From: Tyto alba
Lineage: Eukaryota; Chordata; Aves; Strigiformes; Tytonidae
Direction: 5' to 3'
Length of the DNA stretch: 64,000 nucleotides
Assembly (NCBI RefSeq): GCF_018691265.1
Contig: NW_024881316.1
Location: 22,173,819-22,237,818 of the forward strand
Both the position numbers and the translations under genes were made by a program. How positions within the stretch are numbered: position 1 is the first letter of the stretch; every line of letters begins with the position of its first letter. The notes beneath the pieces were generated by a model. The model was not told the origin of the DNA and searched no databases. It saw nothing but the letters and a program-made list of their open reading frames with translations. Below, piece by piece: positions 1 through 13,700 of this stretch.

Positions 1-54
1 TAGATTGTCTATTAATATTTTTTCTTTCCATGTTGACTAGGAAGATAATTGATC

Positions 55-275
55 CTAGTTCACTTCATTACATTACTTTGTGCATTTGTAGACAGTTCTG
101 TCTCCCTTCATCCATCTTTTTACCAGACTGAACAGTGCTGTTCTATTAACCTTTCTTCATAGCTCCTGCTTTCTGAGCTTTTAATAATTTTTATTATTCT
201 CATCTAACCCTTCTCCTATTTGATAGTGTCTGATTTAAAATGTGGCTTTCATGCTGAATGCATTGCTCCAAAAGT
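55..275 (-). mobile_element. Decayed CR1 LINE 3' fragment
   Basis: Read on the plus strand, this stretch follows the reverse complement of the CR1 3' region. The run at 131-215 (cagactgaacag..., a ctcctgctttctgagc-like segment, then tttaataatttttattattc) matches the usual order of conserved blocks upstream of the CR1 tail. It is followed by a tgtggctttcatgctgaatgc block at about 241-261, where CR1 has a 'gtgg(g)gcccagaactgaacac' block. Divergence is high and several small deletions are needed, so it is an old copy. Recognition is from memory of the family and not from an alignment. The edges are approximate. Confidence 0.5.
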
Positions 276-3200
276 AAAGAAATATGTCAGAATGCCAAAG
301 CAAGCTTTTACATAAGACACTCTACCTAGGTAAAGACTTAACACCTAATGTATTCATTGAGTTAAGCTCCCGTTTCAGCTTACAGGCTATGCACACACAA
401 GCTGATCATTATATAATCTTTTCTTGTTCTCAGTTTATCCTTCCGTTTTTGACGAGTGATAACATCCAGAACAGCTTGCTTTTCAGGGGAAGCCAAGCAT
501 TTCTTTTATAGAATGAGCACATTTTTCTATATTTGTAATCCGTTCATCATCTGGAGTTAAAATATCCTGAATATATTCAACTTCAGTAATACAATGGAAC
601 AGATTCAGCTGAAGAAATGTAACTGCATACAACGGAGTTTCTAATTTAAATTTTGCATATGAAAGCTTGAAGTTTGAAGACATTAATATCTATATTAACT
701 TTCATATTGTAGATTTGCAGTGATTTTCCCTGTTTGTAAGGAAAGAAATTTTACAAGGTCTCATTCAAAAAGAATCTTTAAGATCAATGTTTTAACATGG
801 GCTTATCTAGGTGCCCTACATTACAAATGATAGATTCTGAGTGCAAACAAAATTAAGCACAGAACTATATGTGCTAAAGTGTTATTGATCACATGGCTAT
901 ATTTTATTTTTTTAAAGACTAAATCCTACATTTCTTACACTGTAATCTGTGCTTGATTTTTATTTTGTGTGGGAAAAAAAATCTATCATTATATCCAACA
1001 CAGTAAAAACAAAATAATTTTTTTTCTATTATTCACTTTAATGATATCATGATTATGTTTTTTCTTGTTATTTTTTTTGGCGACTCACATCCTATGTCTT
1101 AATGGAGATCGGATATTTGTATGTACAACAGCCCAATGGGGTACTGATAATCAAGCACAATAAACACGTAACATTTATGAGTTTGGTTCCTAGCATTCTT
1201 AAATATTCGTAGTAAAATTCTTGGTCAGAATGAACTGCATGCTTATGAACATCTTGACATTTTGTTGTCAGATGATCAATTTAAACATCGAGCAACCTTT
1301 CAATCTACGAAGTGTATGCATTATTTTAAAAGTGTCAGTTTGTTTGTTTACTGGGATAGATGCTCTGTAGTGTTATCTCTTTTACCCTCAAAGGTCAGTT
1401 TGAAATTTCTTTAATTTTCTGAAAAAAACCTATGAGTTTTTCATTAAGTTGTGATCTTGTTTCTATCTTTCCTTCTCAGATCAACATAAAATGGCATCTA
1501 TAATGCCACCTGAGACATCAATCTGTACCCACGGCAGATATATCATCTGTGAAACTAGTTCAAGAAAACTGTCAGGTTTCATTGGGAAAATTAAGTTTTC
1601 TATTAGGGGAATGAATCATATATGACAAATACTGAATGATAAGTTGGAAGAAGTTATTGTTCGTGAACTGCATCTCAGTTTCAAGTTCCTTCTCACTTCA
1701 AAATTATAGTAGCCAGTTCTTGTCACTCCTTTAATTTGTATATATATTTGCTCATAAAAATCTGTTGCACTGTTCCACAGTTTTGGGAAAACATGCTGCA
1801 AGAAATTATTCAAGATATTACCGTTATTGAGATAAGACAAGAATAAATTATATTTCTCAAGCCTTCATTAAAAAAAAAAAAACAAAAACCAAAAACCAAA
1901 AAACAAATAAAGAAGTCTTACAATTGACCACTTGTCTAATTAGGTTCTACTGTTTTTTTTCTGTCATACTTGTGTGAGAAGATGCTTCTTGTGGCAGAGA
2001 CATCTAACCTTTCACAGACTGAGATCCAGGAAATGAAAATGTGAAATCCCAGAAAGGCATAAGTTTTAAAATGAAATAACTGAATTTAGTACTCCATTGA
2101 TTTTCTTTTTAATTGTAATTAGTGGTACAGCCATATATTTCAGTAAATATTTTCATATGTTTTTGTATATTATTGTTATTTTGTTTCTCACTAAAGGGAG
2201 TAAATATATGTTATTAGAAAAAACTACAACACTAATGTGGGTAAAAATTATACCACCTTACCACCATAATATAGAGGACCTTAGTATAGCCCTAAGAAGG
2301 GAATTATTCCATTTCATCAGGTTTATTCTAGGAATGAGACTAACAAAAAAATCTCAGTTCACAATTGTTCATCCCTCCTTATCTATTCTTCTTTTATGCC
2401 AACATGATAACATACTTCTTGGCCCAGCTCTTTGTCATTCTTCCCTGTTCTTTTCCTATATACTACCCTTCATTCCCTCCTCCTTTTTTTCTAAAAAGAA
2501 TGAACTAGCCACTGTCTCACATAAAGATTTACATTTAGAGGAAGACAGAGCGCATATCTCAGAGGCCTTCTATGGAAGCTATAACGCACGTGCTGTTGCA
2601 TCAGTTACTAAGAATCTAGTCTCTTGTGTGTGAACCCCAAGACTGACTAAAAGGTCTCTCTTGACATGCTTGGAAAGGTTATTTCAGTAGTTTAAAAAAT
2701 GTTTTTATGTCTGATAACCAGCTCACTTTCTGCATACTCTTAAAGTGCATTCATTTAAACCTTGACATTACACAGGATGCTGTTACAAAAAGCTGACTCT
2801 GAATCTGTTATAAAAACATACTGATAATTAGGTCTTGATTTTGCAAAATGGTGACTTCCACTGACAGTAACCTTGATTCTTTTGTTCTTCTTCTGATTCC
2901 ACAACTAAAGCAAACATTGCCTATCCTGTTATAATGTTCACGTATTGTTGGAAATGAGGTAAACCAACCCCTGTGCTCTTAAGAAGATATTTTTTTCTAG
3001 TCTCTTTCTAAAAAAAAACAGACTCAAAATGTGATAAAAAAAAAAAGAAAAAAAAGGAATTCAGAGCTAAATTACAGTATGTTGAAAGAACTAATGATAA
3101 CTAGCTACAAGATAGCCAAGAGACAAGAGCAGCCTGGAGTGACAGTCACTTCAGAACTGATTGGTCAAAGTGTTAAAATTAATTATGACAGAAAGGCTCC

Positions 3201-3970
3201 TGCCAAAGGATGAGATTAGACGTAATAACCTCTGGAGTGTTGGGCCTGAATTTCTAATGTATTCTTACTGCAAGTATTTTTTGATTGCTCGGAGTAATAC
3301 TTAGATGTAGATACACAGATAAATTCTGCTCCAATATACAGACATATCACTAACGTGGTGAAGCTATCTTTGAGAATCAAAGACTTGTTAAGTTACATTT
3401 GACTAACTCATTAGCTGTCTGCAGGACATGCATTTACAGTCCAAATATCTGAAATGCTGTAAACAGTCAGAGTTCTCTTTTAATAATTAATCTGTCAAAG
3501 GAACATTTGTTCCATTACAGAAGTGGAGAATTTACTGCAAAAATCCTCTGATACATTTGTTCTGGTAAATTAAGGATGTGAATAACACATAAATATTTAA
3601 GAATATCAGCATTATAAGCAGATGTCTTAATAAATAGTTATGCATAGACATATGTACATACACATGTAGATATATAGATATATAGATATATATATAGTAA
3701 GAGAGATACAGCAAGATGATGATAAGGTATCTTAAAAAAAACATGCTTAAAAAACCCCTTTGTTTAAAAAATGTTACAGGCAAGAATGATGACTGTTTGC
3801 ACAATTTTAATACTATCTTCCTCCTGTATTTGCCCAAAATTACAATCTTAAACTATTTTTTGGCATAGTAATTTTTCACCACTGAATCTTACCTCATTGA
3901 GCTGATAGCTAACTATTAATCATTTTCTTCATCTTTCCAACTGATGTATATCCTTTGGCTTCATTTAATA
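276..3970. other. AT-rich stretch without a recognised gene
   Basis: No feature beyond short homopolymers is supported here: A runs at about 1869-1882 and 3038-3055, and a (TAGATA)-like tract at 3667-3697. A 178-codon open frame at 2097-2633 on the plus strand begins with a hydrophobic, AT-driven run and shows no domain I recognise. It has no splice or promoter context, so I treat it as chance. Confidence 0.6.
3667..3697. repeat. (TAGATA)/(TA) microsatellite
   Basis: A short tract of alternating TAGATA and TATA units visible directly in the sequence, embedded in AT-rich DNA. Confidence 0.8.
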
Positions 3971-3973
3971 ATA

Positions 3974-4680
3974 GGGCCAAATGCCTATCCAGCCACTCTC
4001 TCACTCCTCTCCTCAAAAAGATGGGGTGGGGGCAGAAAATAAGGTGAAAAATCTCATGGGCTGAGAAAGACAGGAAGATTACTTACCAGTTACTATCATG
4101 GGCAAAACAGGCTTGACTTGGAGAAAATTAAATTAATTTACTGGTAATTAAAATAAGTTTGGATACAAAGACAAAAATTAAAATAACATCTTTCTATTCC
4201 CCCAACCCCCTTTTCCCAGGATGAATTCCACTCCCTCACTCCTAACTCCTCTACATCACCCCCAAAAGCAGCACAGGGGGATGGGGAATGGGGGTTGTCG
4301 TCAGTCAATAACAGCTCCTCTCTGCTGTGCCTTCCTCCTTACACTTCTCCCATGCCCTGGTGTAGGTCCTTCCCGCAGGCTGCAGTCCTTCATTAAATGC
4401 TCCAGTGTTGGTCCTCTCCATGGGCTGCAGGGGAATCTCTGCTGCCACACCTGGAGCACCTCTCCCCTCCCTCTTCTCTAACTTTGGTGTTTGCAGGGCT
4501 GTTTCTCACAATTTTTTTCCTTACTCTTCTCTGCCAGGCAGTGTTTTGCCCTTTCTTACATATACGTTCCCACAGGCACCACCATTTTACTCAAGGGGCT
4601 CAGCTGAGTGTGCCCTGTGGTGCGTCTGTTGAAGCAGCCTGGATATCTTACCATGTGAACAGTACAAATCTGTGCACATT
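3974..4680 (-). mobile_element. Decayed solo LTR of an endogenous retrovirus (same superfamily as the 23.5-kb and 58.6-kb LTRs)
   Basis: The reverse complement parallels the LTR at 58,631-59,626. Blocks occur in the same order: a near-terminal region (about 3974-4020), the 'ttaccagttactatcatgg' block (about 4083-4101), a CCC-rich block before 'cccaggatgaattccactcc', 'gggggatggggaatgggggt', and 'gggctgcaggggaatctctg'. Internal degenerate repeats of the type 'gctccagtgttggtcctctcc / gggctgcag' are present. On the minus strand a degraded TATA-like region (4553-4570) precedes the U3 end. U3 beyond about 4610 diverges and the 5' terminus could not be fixed, so the end is approximate. No AATAAA remains at the place where two related copies have it. 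No internal retroviral gene flanks it. Short open frames inside are not genes. Confidence 0.65.
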
Positions 4681-7185
4681 TCAGCTACAGGCTGCAGGTT
4701 TGGCCCAATGGCAAGAACTTCTGCTAGATGAGCCTATACATGAGTGGAGACTGTGCTGGAGCTGTGTCTTGCCCGGAGCTCCCACTGGAAATGGATGAAC
4801 CACACTTCCTCTAAAGGATTCAGAAAACTTATTGATAGAGTAAACAGCAATGGTCATAGAAAACAGTTTTGGAGGTCCAGCCAGGCTTTTAAAACTTATC
4901 TGATTGAGGGTTTTTTTTGTGTCTGTCACTTCCCTCATTAAGCATCCTATATTTCCCAATTTTGGAAGTGGAGTGAAACATCAAAACCTCAACCATTTAA
5001 TCCATAGTAAACTAGCAGCTATCCTTCATCAGGCTCTTATGAAAGAATGTGGATGACAACCATTGCCAACAATTAGCTTCAGTTCATCTTTGCCCTATGA
5101 GATACATAATAAGTTATGAAAAATAATTTGATGGATAGATGTCATTATTATGTACAGCTAGAAATTCTCCCTAGCAGAAAAAAATTCTTCCAAAACTTAT
5201 AAATAGTTAAGTGAGTCCACAGCAATTATACAGAAAATAGAATAGCTATAAAAATCCTTAAGATTTTGCTGAGATCACATTAAGAGCAGATATAGAAAAG
5301 ACTGGACTGCTTTTTAGTAGTATTAAAAAATAAATAATTGAAAGTATAAACTTATCTTTAATACTCATACTAATGACAAATTCACCAAAGACTTAGTTTC
5401 AACTACAAGCTTCGTAGATATAATTAGGTTCAGAAAAGGTTAGATTTTTGCAATGTCCAGAAATGTCTCAACACAGAAAGATGATACTGCTATCTGGGTA
5501 TGTTAGAATGATTAATTAAAAATTCTCTTTTACTGCTAACATTCAACTTTTTTTGTTACAGTTTCTTCCAAGAGAAGTCACAAAACTGTTTTCAGACTAG
5601 AAATTTAAGTAGACAAATTAGGAACATTTTAATAAGTACTACTTTTTGTAGGGCACTTCAATCAATACTCAGGTTGGAATCTCAAATTTACTGTAGTCTG
5701 AAAAGACTGTTGTGTAGAAGAGAGTGGGACCACTTGGCCTACTATACACAACAGTTCAGTGAGTAGAGCAGTCACCCAGTAGGCAAAGAACTGCTTTTAT
5801 TTTTGAGGAGAAATAAAGCAACAGCCTCCTGACTTAAGGCACATTTTGCAAAAAGGCCCCTCGGTATGAAAGAACTACATATATTCCTGATGCAGTGGTT
5901 CATCATCACAAGGACAGCAGACTGAGCTCCACTCCTTGCCTCAGTAAACACTTCTGTCTAATGTTATACTATATCTATTTTATATGTTTATGTTATTAGG
6001 CAGATCATTTGAGACTGAGATGGAAGACTGGCCTTCTCAAGAAAGTACACAACCTGCTGTGCTTACCCCTCTTGCTCTCTTTCTGGCCAAAACATTCCTC
6101 AAGCTTTGCTGTGGAAGGGACAAGTCTATGACAGTGACAGAATCCAGGATTTTGATGAGAACCTTAATGTTTCACAGCTTCCTTGGATTATATGATTGCT
6201 GGGAGTTAAGGTGAGTTCTTTTGGGCTCTGAAAACAGAATTTATGCAAAGGCCAAATTCTGAAAGTTTTTGCAAGGGGTTCACTAGACTCAAGAGTGGAT
6301 ATAATTTTAAGATGTTTAAAATGAAGTATGCATAAGCCTTCTTGATAATAAAAAGAGTTTTAAAATGATGGACATAGGAAAGATGTGAATTTAATCCTCT
6401 TAGTACCAAAGATGACTCTCTTATTTAACTGATACAAATTCACCCATTTTCTACTCACTGATGCAAAATAAGGAAAACTTGAAAAAGGAACTCAGGCTGA
6501 TTTAAACCATCATCCACACTGTAAGTCTTTTATCTCTGTTAACTGAGACCTAATATCATCTATCTGATTCTTCTGTTTAAATGATCTCTTCTCATCCACC
6601 TAGCAGGTGATGTTGGTTTTACCCTCTTAGAAGTGAGCTGATGTGATTTTGAGAGTAATCTCCAAATTTTAATTGATGGGAGAAATAAAAAAATATAAGG
6701 TACAACCCTTGGAAATTTTATGCTCCCAGAAAGAAGTTCTTGGAACACTGTTGTCAGCTTTAAAAAGATTTTCAAAAGTTCCACAAAAACAGAAGAAAGG
6801 CAACATTGTGACAGTATTCAAAAATGGAAGGAAAAAGTTACTCTTTTAATTGTAAGCTGTATGTGTATGACATTGAGTCTGAGCTGCGATGGGGTTTGAA
6901 TAATTAGCAGTCAAAGTAGGATAATGAAATAAACACCATTTAACAGAAGTGTAAGGAAATAGACTTGTTATAGTGAAAAAACAAGCTTCCAATTATTTGC
7001 AAGGTGGCTGGAAAAAGTAATAGTGCTACTGAAACTGGCTTACACTTCTGCAAGGCATGTAGCAAGTTCTACATTGAGATGTGTTTCTTACAATGTCCCA
7101 GAGGAATGGGCTCTTGGCTATGCATAGTTTACAGTGTTTTTGTCAGTGGACTGGAAGAATAGTGTTGAACCACTTAAACTTGAGG
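4681..7185. other. AT-rich stretch without a recognised gene
   Basis: The first 120 bases may still belong to the LTR U3, because GC is higher up to about 4800. Beyond that I see no gene, RNA or identifiable repeat. Open frames of 70-80 codons at 5984-6214 and 6560-6784 show no recognisable domain. Confidence 0.5.
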
Positions 7186-7189
7186 CAAA

Positions 7190-7720
7190 AAGCCTTTTAG
7201 GTGTAAAGGAAGAGGCATACTGAGGAAACATCAAGTGAGTGTATTCCATATTGAGAGTGGAGTGATTACTGCTTGAACACAGAGTACAGCATCTGTAGTG
7301 CAGAAAGGATGTTGAGAAATTGGAGTGGGTTCAGAGAAGAACCTTGAGAATGATGAAGGGATGGAAAAACATGGCTCTCACTGAAATATATAGCTCAAAC
7401 AATTTGTCTAATAAAAGACAAGTCTGTGGGGGTGACCCTAGTGTAATCAATAAATAATTTCCTGGGAATAAGAATCTATTAACAGAGAACTAACAAAGAG
7501 GCAAAGTAATTGCCTATAGAAAGCAGTTAGCTAATGAATTCTCAATATCTGGAGAATATTTATAAATCTATACTGGATATTTTATTAAGTTATATGCTTG
7601 AGGTCAAACAGCAATTAATTCAAAGAATTCTGTAGTCTGTGTTTATTGGAGGATAGACTAGATAATCATGGCCTGTAACAGAATCTAATAATCTGTATTT
7701 TTCTATTGACTAGATGAACT
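7190..7720 (+). mobile_element. Old CR1 LINE 3' end
   Basis: The stretch follows the CR1 3' region in order. 'cagagtacagcatc' (about 7280) lies where CR1 has the 'gagtactgcatccag' block. It is followed by 'aaaggatgttgagaaattgg' and 'gggttcagagaagaaccttg' (7301-7347). The middle is degraded, and the 3' end reads 'ggatagactagataatcatg' (7652-7671) and then a gaatctaataatctg-like tail. The tail form ('agactagatgatc ... gaatctatgaatc') is the one I associate with older, reptile-type CR1s and not the youngest bird subfamilies. There are multiple indels and no coding capacity. The 5' edge is uncertain and could lie some 200 bp further upstream. Confidence 0.7.
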
Positions 7721-10700
7721 CATAAAATCAGTGAAAATCTGTTTAGGTGTAAAGTACTTTCTCAAATAACCCCTAAAATACTATTTCTTTGTTTTGTTGT
7801 TTTTTTGGCTGGTTGGTTTTTTTTTATTGTTCTGGGAAATAATTTTGTGCAACAGTATTGTTAATGACTAAAGTAATTTTTATATTTCTTTTGTTCTTGC
7901 CCTTGTCTGTTACAGAATCTACTAGTGAATGATTTAAAAGATTTTACTGGCAGCAGTAACAGCAGTAAATAAAGCACAGATCAGAATCACACAAAGAAGT
8001 TTTATTCTCATGAGGGAATCACAGTGTTGTGGTTGATTTTGAGCTACACAGCATTTTTTTTTTTTTAACAGGTGTCATTATCAGTTTAAGTGCATTAGAA
8101 TACAAATGAATTGTAGTTCAGATAGTATCTCTTACAAAGGTGTATCCTGTGGAATTATTACTAAAGAAGTAGAGAAAAATATGTCCGAATCTTTAAAATT
8201 TTTTCAGTTTGTTGAGTAGTTAGATTTATCTGAAGAACATTAAAACATAGAACAATACTGATATCACTGAGCACTAATATGGAATTGAGTAATGAGCAAT
8301 TGCAAATACAGAAATGCTAATTGCAGAAGATACAGGAAAAAATTTCTACAGCAGAGGAAATAGACCTAGAAGACACCTGTAGGGAAAAGAATTTAGCTTT
8401 TCATTTTTTTAATAATGAAAATAAGATTATAGCTTTTTAATTATTTGATGTTTTGTATGTTGTAAAAACACATCCTTGAATAACATCAGAAAGGTATTCC
8501 ATCTTCATTGTGTCATTTGGAGTTACTGACACTTCTAGCTGTTAGATGTTTTTCCCATTTTGCTTTTTAGAACCTTTTCTTTTATCATTTAAAGGTGTTG
8601 ATTTCTACAGACTGTAAACATGGCTGTGAAGAATATGTATTTCTATTCTGACTATGGTCTGTGTTTTGACCATCTTTTCTATAGGTAAGACCACTCAAGA
8701 ATTAGGGGCAGTAATCTATTCAATTGGATACTTGTATTCACAGAGCAATTAAGTGATGTGAATGAAACTGTGCCCACGTGCAAAAGTTCAACCTATGCAG
8801 ATTATATTGGAGATACATTTTATGTACCTCCATTCCAGATATGTATTTTAAAGTAGAATTACATATGTAGTCTGGACATGTAGGTAGTGGTTTCTCTGGC
8901 TTTTTTTTCCCCTTACAGTATCTGTTGGATGTGGTGTTGAAAAATACTTATGTTTACCTTCGTTAATAATAGATATTATCCTAAGGATTCATTTGAAGGA
9001 ATGGATGTATCTTAAGTATTGTATGCTGGAAGTAAATGTAAAGAAGTGAACATTGATTCTGGATCATATTACAGTGATCAATACTCCTGAATACAAAGAT
9101 ATTAATTTATTTTCAAATCACAGGATCTTTTTAGAAATATGCTATTTTTAGTTTTCTATTATAAATGATACAGTATAAAACTGATTTAAACACATATATT
9201 TTTATATATTATTTAAAATATGTATTTTTATCTTTTCTTTATAATATAATTTTTGTATATATATAATTTTGGTGAGTGGATTTTCCATCACATTTTTTCC
9301 TCTAAGCAAATGGGATGTGTTTCAGTCCATAATGCATACATTATACCTACTTTAGTGTTCAAAAGTAGTTAAGTTAAAGGGTTCAGAACTTCTCTTCTAC
9401 ATTTATTTGTTAGGAGAAAGATGATACTTATGTGTGCTTACTTGTGCTCAAATAAATCCTCACTTTATGGAAAAACTGGCAATGTATACTGGACCAGATA
9501 AAAAAATGCTGAAGTCCATTTTATACCTGTGTCATTCAGCCTTGGAAACTGGTAAATGTACTTTATAGGTAAGCAGTACTGAGAAGAGAGGGTAGCCACT
9601 CTGCAACATATTTAAATGCACCATAGTGTTTATATTGCACTACCAGGCTGTAGTCCCAGAGCCTCAAGACTGTAAGTAACTAAATCTCCTCTCAGAGTCA
9701 TCCTAAATTTCAAAAGCCTAACATACCAAAGGGCACCTAGAAAGATTTATTAGCTGGATAGAGTGAAATTCAAACAATATAATTCTATTTACCAAACAAA
9801 AAAAAAAAAATCTTTTTTGAATGGGATTATTTTTACAGAAGGTTGGCTAAGAGGCTGAGGAAACTCTTTCTGTCTGTGGACAGAGGTTTTAGAATTAATT
9901 CTGTGAAATATTCTTCAAAATTATAAATCATGACAGTCGTCTTCCCAAATTGTTTTGTCCAAAATTTGGAATGACTTCTGAACTAAGGTACTGCTTTCTA
10001 GTATGGAGATCTAAAGAAAGACTAGCAGGAATACAGGACAAGGAAGAAGAGATGGTGGAGGAAAAAAGGAAGAAGCCATAAGAAGAGATACTTAGTTATG
10101 CAGCTAAGCTTTTCATATAGTGGGTGCAGTGAGTAGCAGTAAGGAAGAGCTGAGGATAGGTATTCTTGCATGGGGCTGCATACTCATGGAAAAAGTCAAT
10201 TATTTTAAGTTTCTCTATTATGTCAATTGGCTCAGATCTGAATGCCAGTCAACCTTTTGAGAGACAGACATTGCTCCATCAGATGGAAAATGTTGAACAA
10301 TGATGAAGCTAAGAGGATTCCTTTGGAGGTTTGCAACTATTTTTTTCCTATCGGGAAATTCTTTGATAATTTCACATGAACTAGTGTTTTTGAGATCTGT
10401 CACTCTGGTTTCCATAAAGCACTGAAAGCATGCTCTAATGATAATCTATAGTATTAATTTTTGAAACTGAAATGTCATCCATTATTAAGTCACATTGCTT
10501 ATACAAATCACACTATAAACATCTACAGGGCCTTTTTTTTTTCAATCACACACAATAATATTATTAAAACAAATTGAATTAATTAGACTAGAGTTGTTTT
10601 CCATAAAGTGGTTAATATTTGTGTTTTTGTGGCACAATGATTAAAATTCACAATTAGCTTTCCTCATTTTTCCATAGCACTGATTGAAAACATGTGAAAT

Positions 10701-13700
10701 AATTGAATATTTTTAGTTCAAAATCTTTTACTGTGTGAAATTTTCCATAGTTGTTTCTTCTGCCTGCAATCACAACTGGAAATTGTAACAAGGTATTTCA
10801 ACTGGAGTGCAACAGAGCATGGCTTACATATAACCTAGAGTAATGAACAAATAGACAATCTGCCTTTTCATGGAAGATATTGGTGAACTTCTCATATTGT
10901 AGTTCCCAGTTCATGGATAGGGGAATGTCAAGTCCAATGTAAACTACTGAATATGTTATACAGTTGAAGTTGGATTAATTTTTTTTCATGCAATATAGTT
11001 ATGCTACACCACTGGTTTAGGGAAACAGAAGTGAGTTCAGACAACCAATTTTAAAAAAAAAGCTTTCTCGAGTATCTTTCAAATTAGATATATGTGTAAT
11101 GAATAAGGCATCTCTTATTGAAAAAAAAATATTGAGGTTATACAAGGAAAAAAAGAAAAAGGATAAGAACAGACAAGGGCCAAAAAACCCAGTTTCTTAC
11201 ACATTGGTATGTTTGATCCGATCTCTCTCATACATTGCTTAGACAAATGAATGAATGTGGAATTATGAAGCAGAAGATAAAACTACAAAACAAAAAATAG
11301 CAAAGTAGAATGACTACAATGTCAGTCTTTATTTTTCACAACATCTATGAAAATCTTTGTTGTTTTTTGTTGCACATTTACGCATTACAGTGACACTTCA
11401 TGTATTCAAAACATTAATTTCATGGTGATATCCAGTCTGGGTACAGTAAATATCCTACCACACAATGAAAGACAAGTTAAAGCATTGTAAAGACAGAGCT
11501 ATTACGTAGTCTCAACCACTCTGTCTTCTAGTGATAAAATTTATAAAACAGTTCTACAGGTTTCCTTTGTTTCTATTGTGACTACATTAGTCTTTCCACT
11601 TCTGGTACATGACTAGAAAATGAAGAAAAACATGGTGTAGTTTCCCAGTAATGCATGTTGACAGCTCCACTAAATTACGTTTGTACCTAGATGCACTGGA
11701 ATGTGGTGGGTTGCTGATATGTGTTCCTTGGGAAAAAAAAAAAGTGAACTGAAAATTCTATGTGAGGAAAATGGAAATATCACTCTCATTGTTAGTAGTA
11801 TATTATAGTTGAACAGTAAAATAATACCTGTAATATAAAATATGGGTTATTTGTTAATTCCTCCAGACATCAGTTAACAAATGTTCCACTAATTTCGGCA
11901 GGCCACAGATCCTAAATAGCTTTTCAGTATTTTCAGGATTTTTAGTATAATGGCCCAACATCTGTCTTCATCAAATCTAACAGTGAGATGTAGGTCTCTG
12001 GGGATATGATGTAAAATTTAGTCAAATATATTAAAATAATGTTTCATTTTTCAGACCACATTACTTCCAAGGACATTGAGACAGTTAGGAAGATTTAGTC
12101 AACATAACCAAAATGTTTTATTTCATACTGGAGCTACAGGTACAAGTGAAGAAGTATGTTGGCTCTTGCAGTAGCTTTCTGGCATAATTTGGCTCTTTTT
12201 GACTGTTCCCAAGGAAAAGTGTACGCTGGAGTTACTGAGGCATTTTAATATTCCATCTAATCTATAAAACTTTATAACCCTAATAAGATAATAAAAATAA
12301 TAATAACATTTTATGGTTGCAATCAGATGTGTTTAATAACAGTCTTTAACAAAGACATCATGTCAGTCTCTGCTGGAGTCAGGATAGGAAAACAAGACCA
12401 TAAATGTTACCCCTTTCTTTATTGTACCTGCATTTTTAATAGCACAAGCAAAAAGAAAAAGAGAGATCAGCTTTAAATAGATTGACTTTTCTCTTTCATT
12501 GAGCTGGAAATATGTTTTGTCTTAAGACTGTTTCTCACGTGTTAGCTTACATAGTACAGTAGTTGCTTCCAAGGTCAAAAAAATCTGCCGAAGTTACTAA
12601 ATGCTACTCACTGTGGATGTTCTTGGTGTAAGTGGCACACTTATTTATGCTTCCATAAGTGTACAGTTATAACCATTTGTCTTCTAATACATGTCCAAAG
12701 TAACAGAGAGAGAAATTAAAAACATCACTCATGCAGTATACAAAGTGGTCATTTTGGTCACTAAAGGAGAGGCTTTAATTTAGCAAGTTGGAGCAAAATG
12801 CAGGGATCAGCAGAAGGCAGAATAGATTTGTTGAAGTGTGGAGGAGTCCTGTTGACACAAAAAAGAATCCTGAATTATTGTCTCTACGTTTTCACAGTTT
12901 CTGAGATCAATGTATTTTCCAACAGCTGTCTTCTTACTGCACTTAGAATATGAATTGAATCTATATAAAATATAAGAAACCATAATCTTCTATCACAGAA
13001 AATGCAGGTATTTTCTGTATATGCAGATTAGAACAAGATGTTTCATATACAATTTCTGAAAAAAACCCACATTATTTGCAATATATGGACATTCTTTTTG
13101 GATTAAATAAGGTCTATGTTGTAAACTTGTTAAAAAAAATACTAAGTAGAAAAAATGCTGCTATAATGGTATTAAATTTTAATAGAACTGAAAATCAAAA
13201 ATCTTATTGATACTAGTTCTAACCGGTCCAAGTAGTAAGTGTGCTCTATGCATACATACATAACACAAAAGATTCAAGCAAACATAACTGAGCACTTTAA
13301 ATGCTACAAATTCAAAATTTCAACAGTTAGAAAGTGGCAGAATTATAGTTGTTGGTGACACCTTACTCTAAGCCATTGTACATATATTATCTGATACTTA
13401 TAATTCAAAAGTATATGATATACTTTTTTCTCCAACCTTTACTTAATTTAATGCAGAAAATGTTCAGTGCTTGCAGAATGAGCAATTATTTGAACACTTG
13501 TTTTACCCTCATTGATCAATGGATATCCTTAGGAATTTCATTACTCACTGTATGCTATAGAAACGTTACAATGAAACAGAAAACAGGTGACACAGGCCTA
13601 CCCTTTGTCCCACCCCTGGTCTCAGGGATTTGGCATAGCATGTCTTTGACATGTTGCGTGACTTGTACTTGTGCCTCAGCAGTCTGTGACTGGGTACCAT

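Noticed and set aside
2097..2633. 178-codon plus-strand open frame
   Set aside because: The N-terminal half is hydrophobic and AT-driven, with no recognisable domain, promoter, splice sites or relatives I can name. A frame of this length is possible by chance in 64 kb of non-coding DNA.
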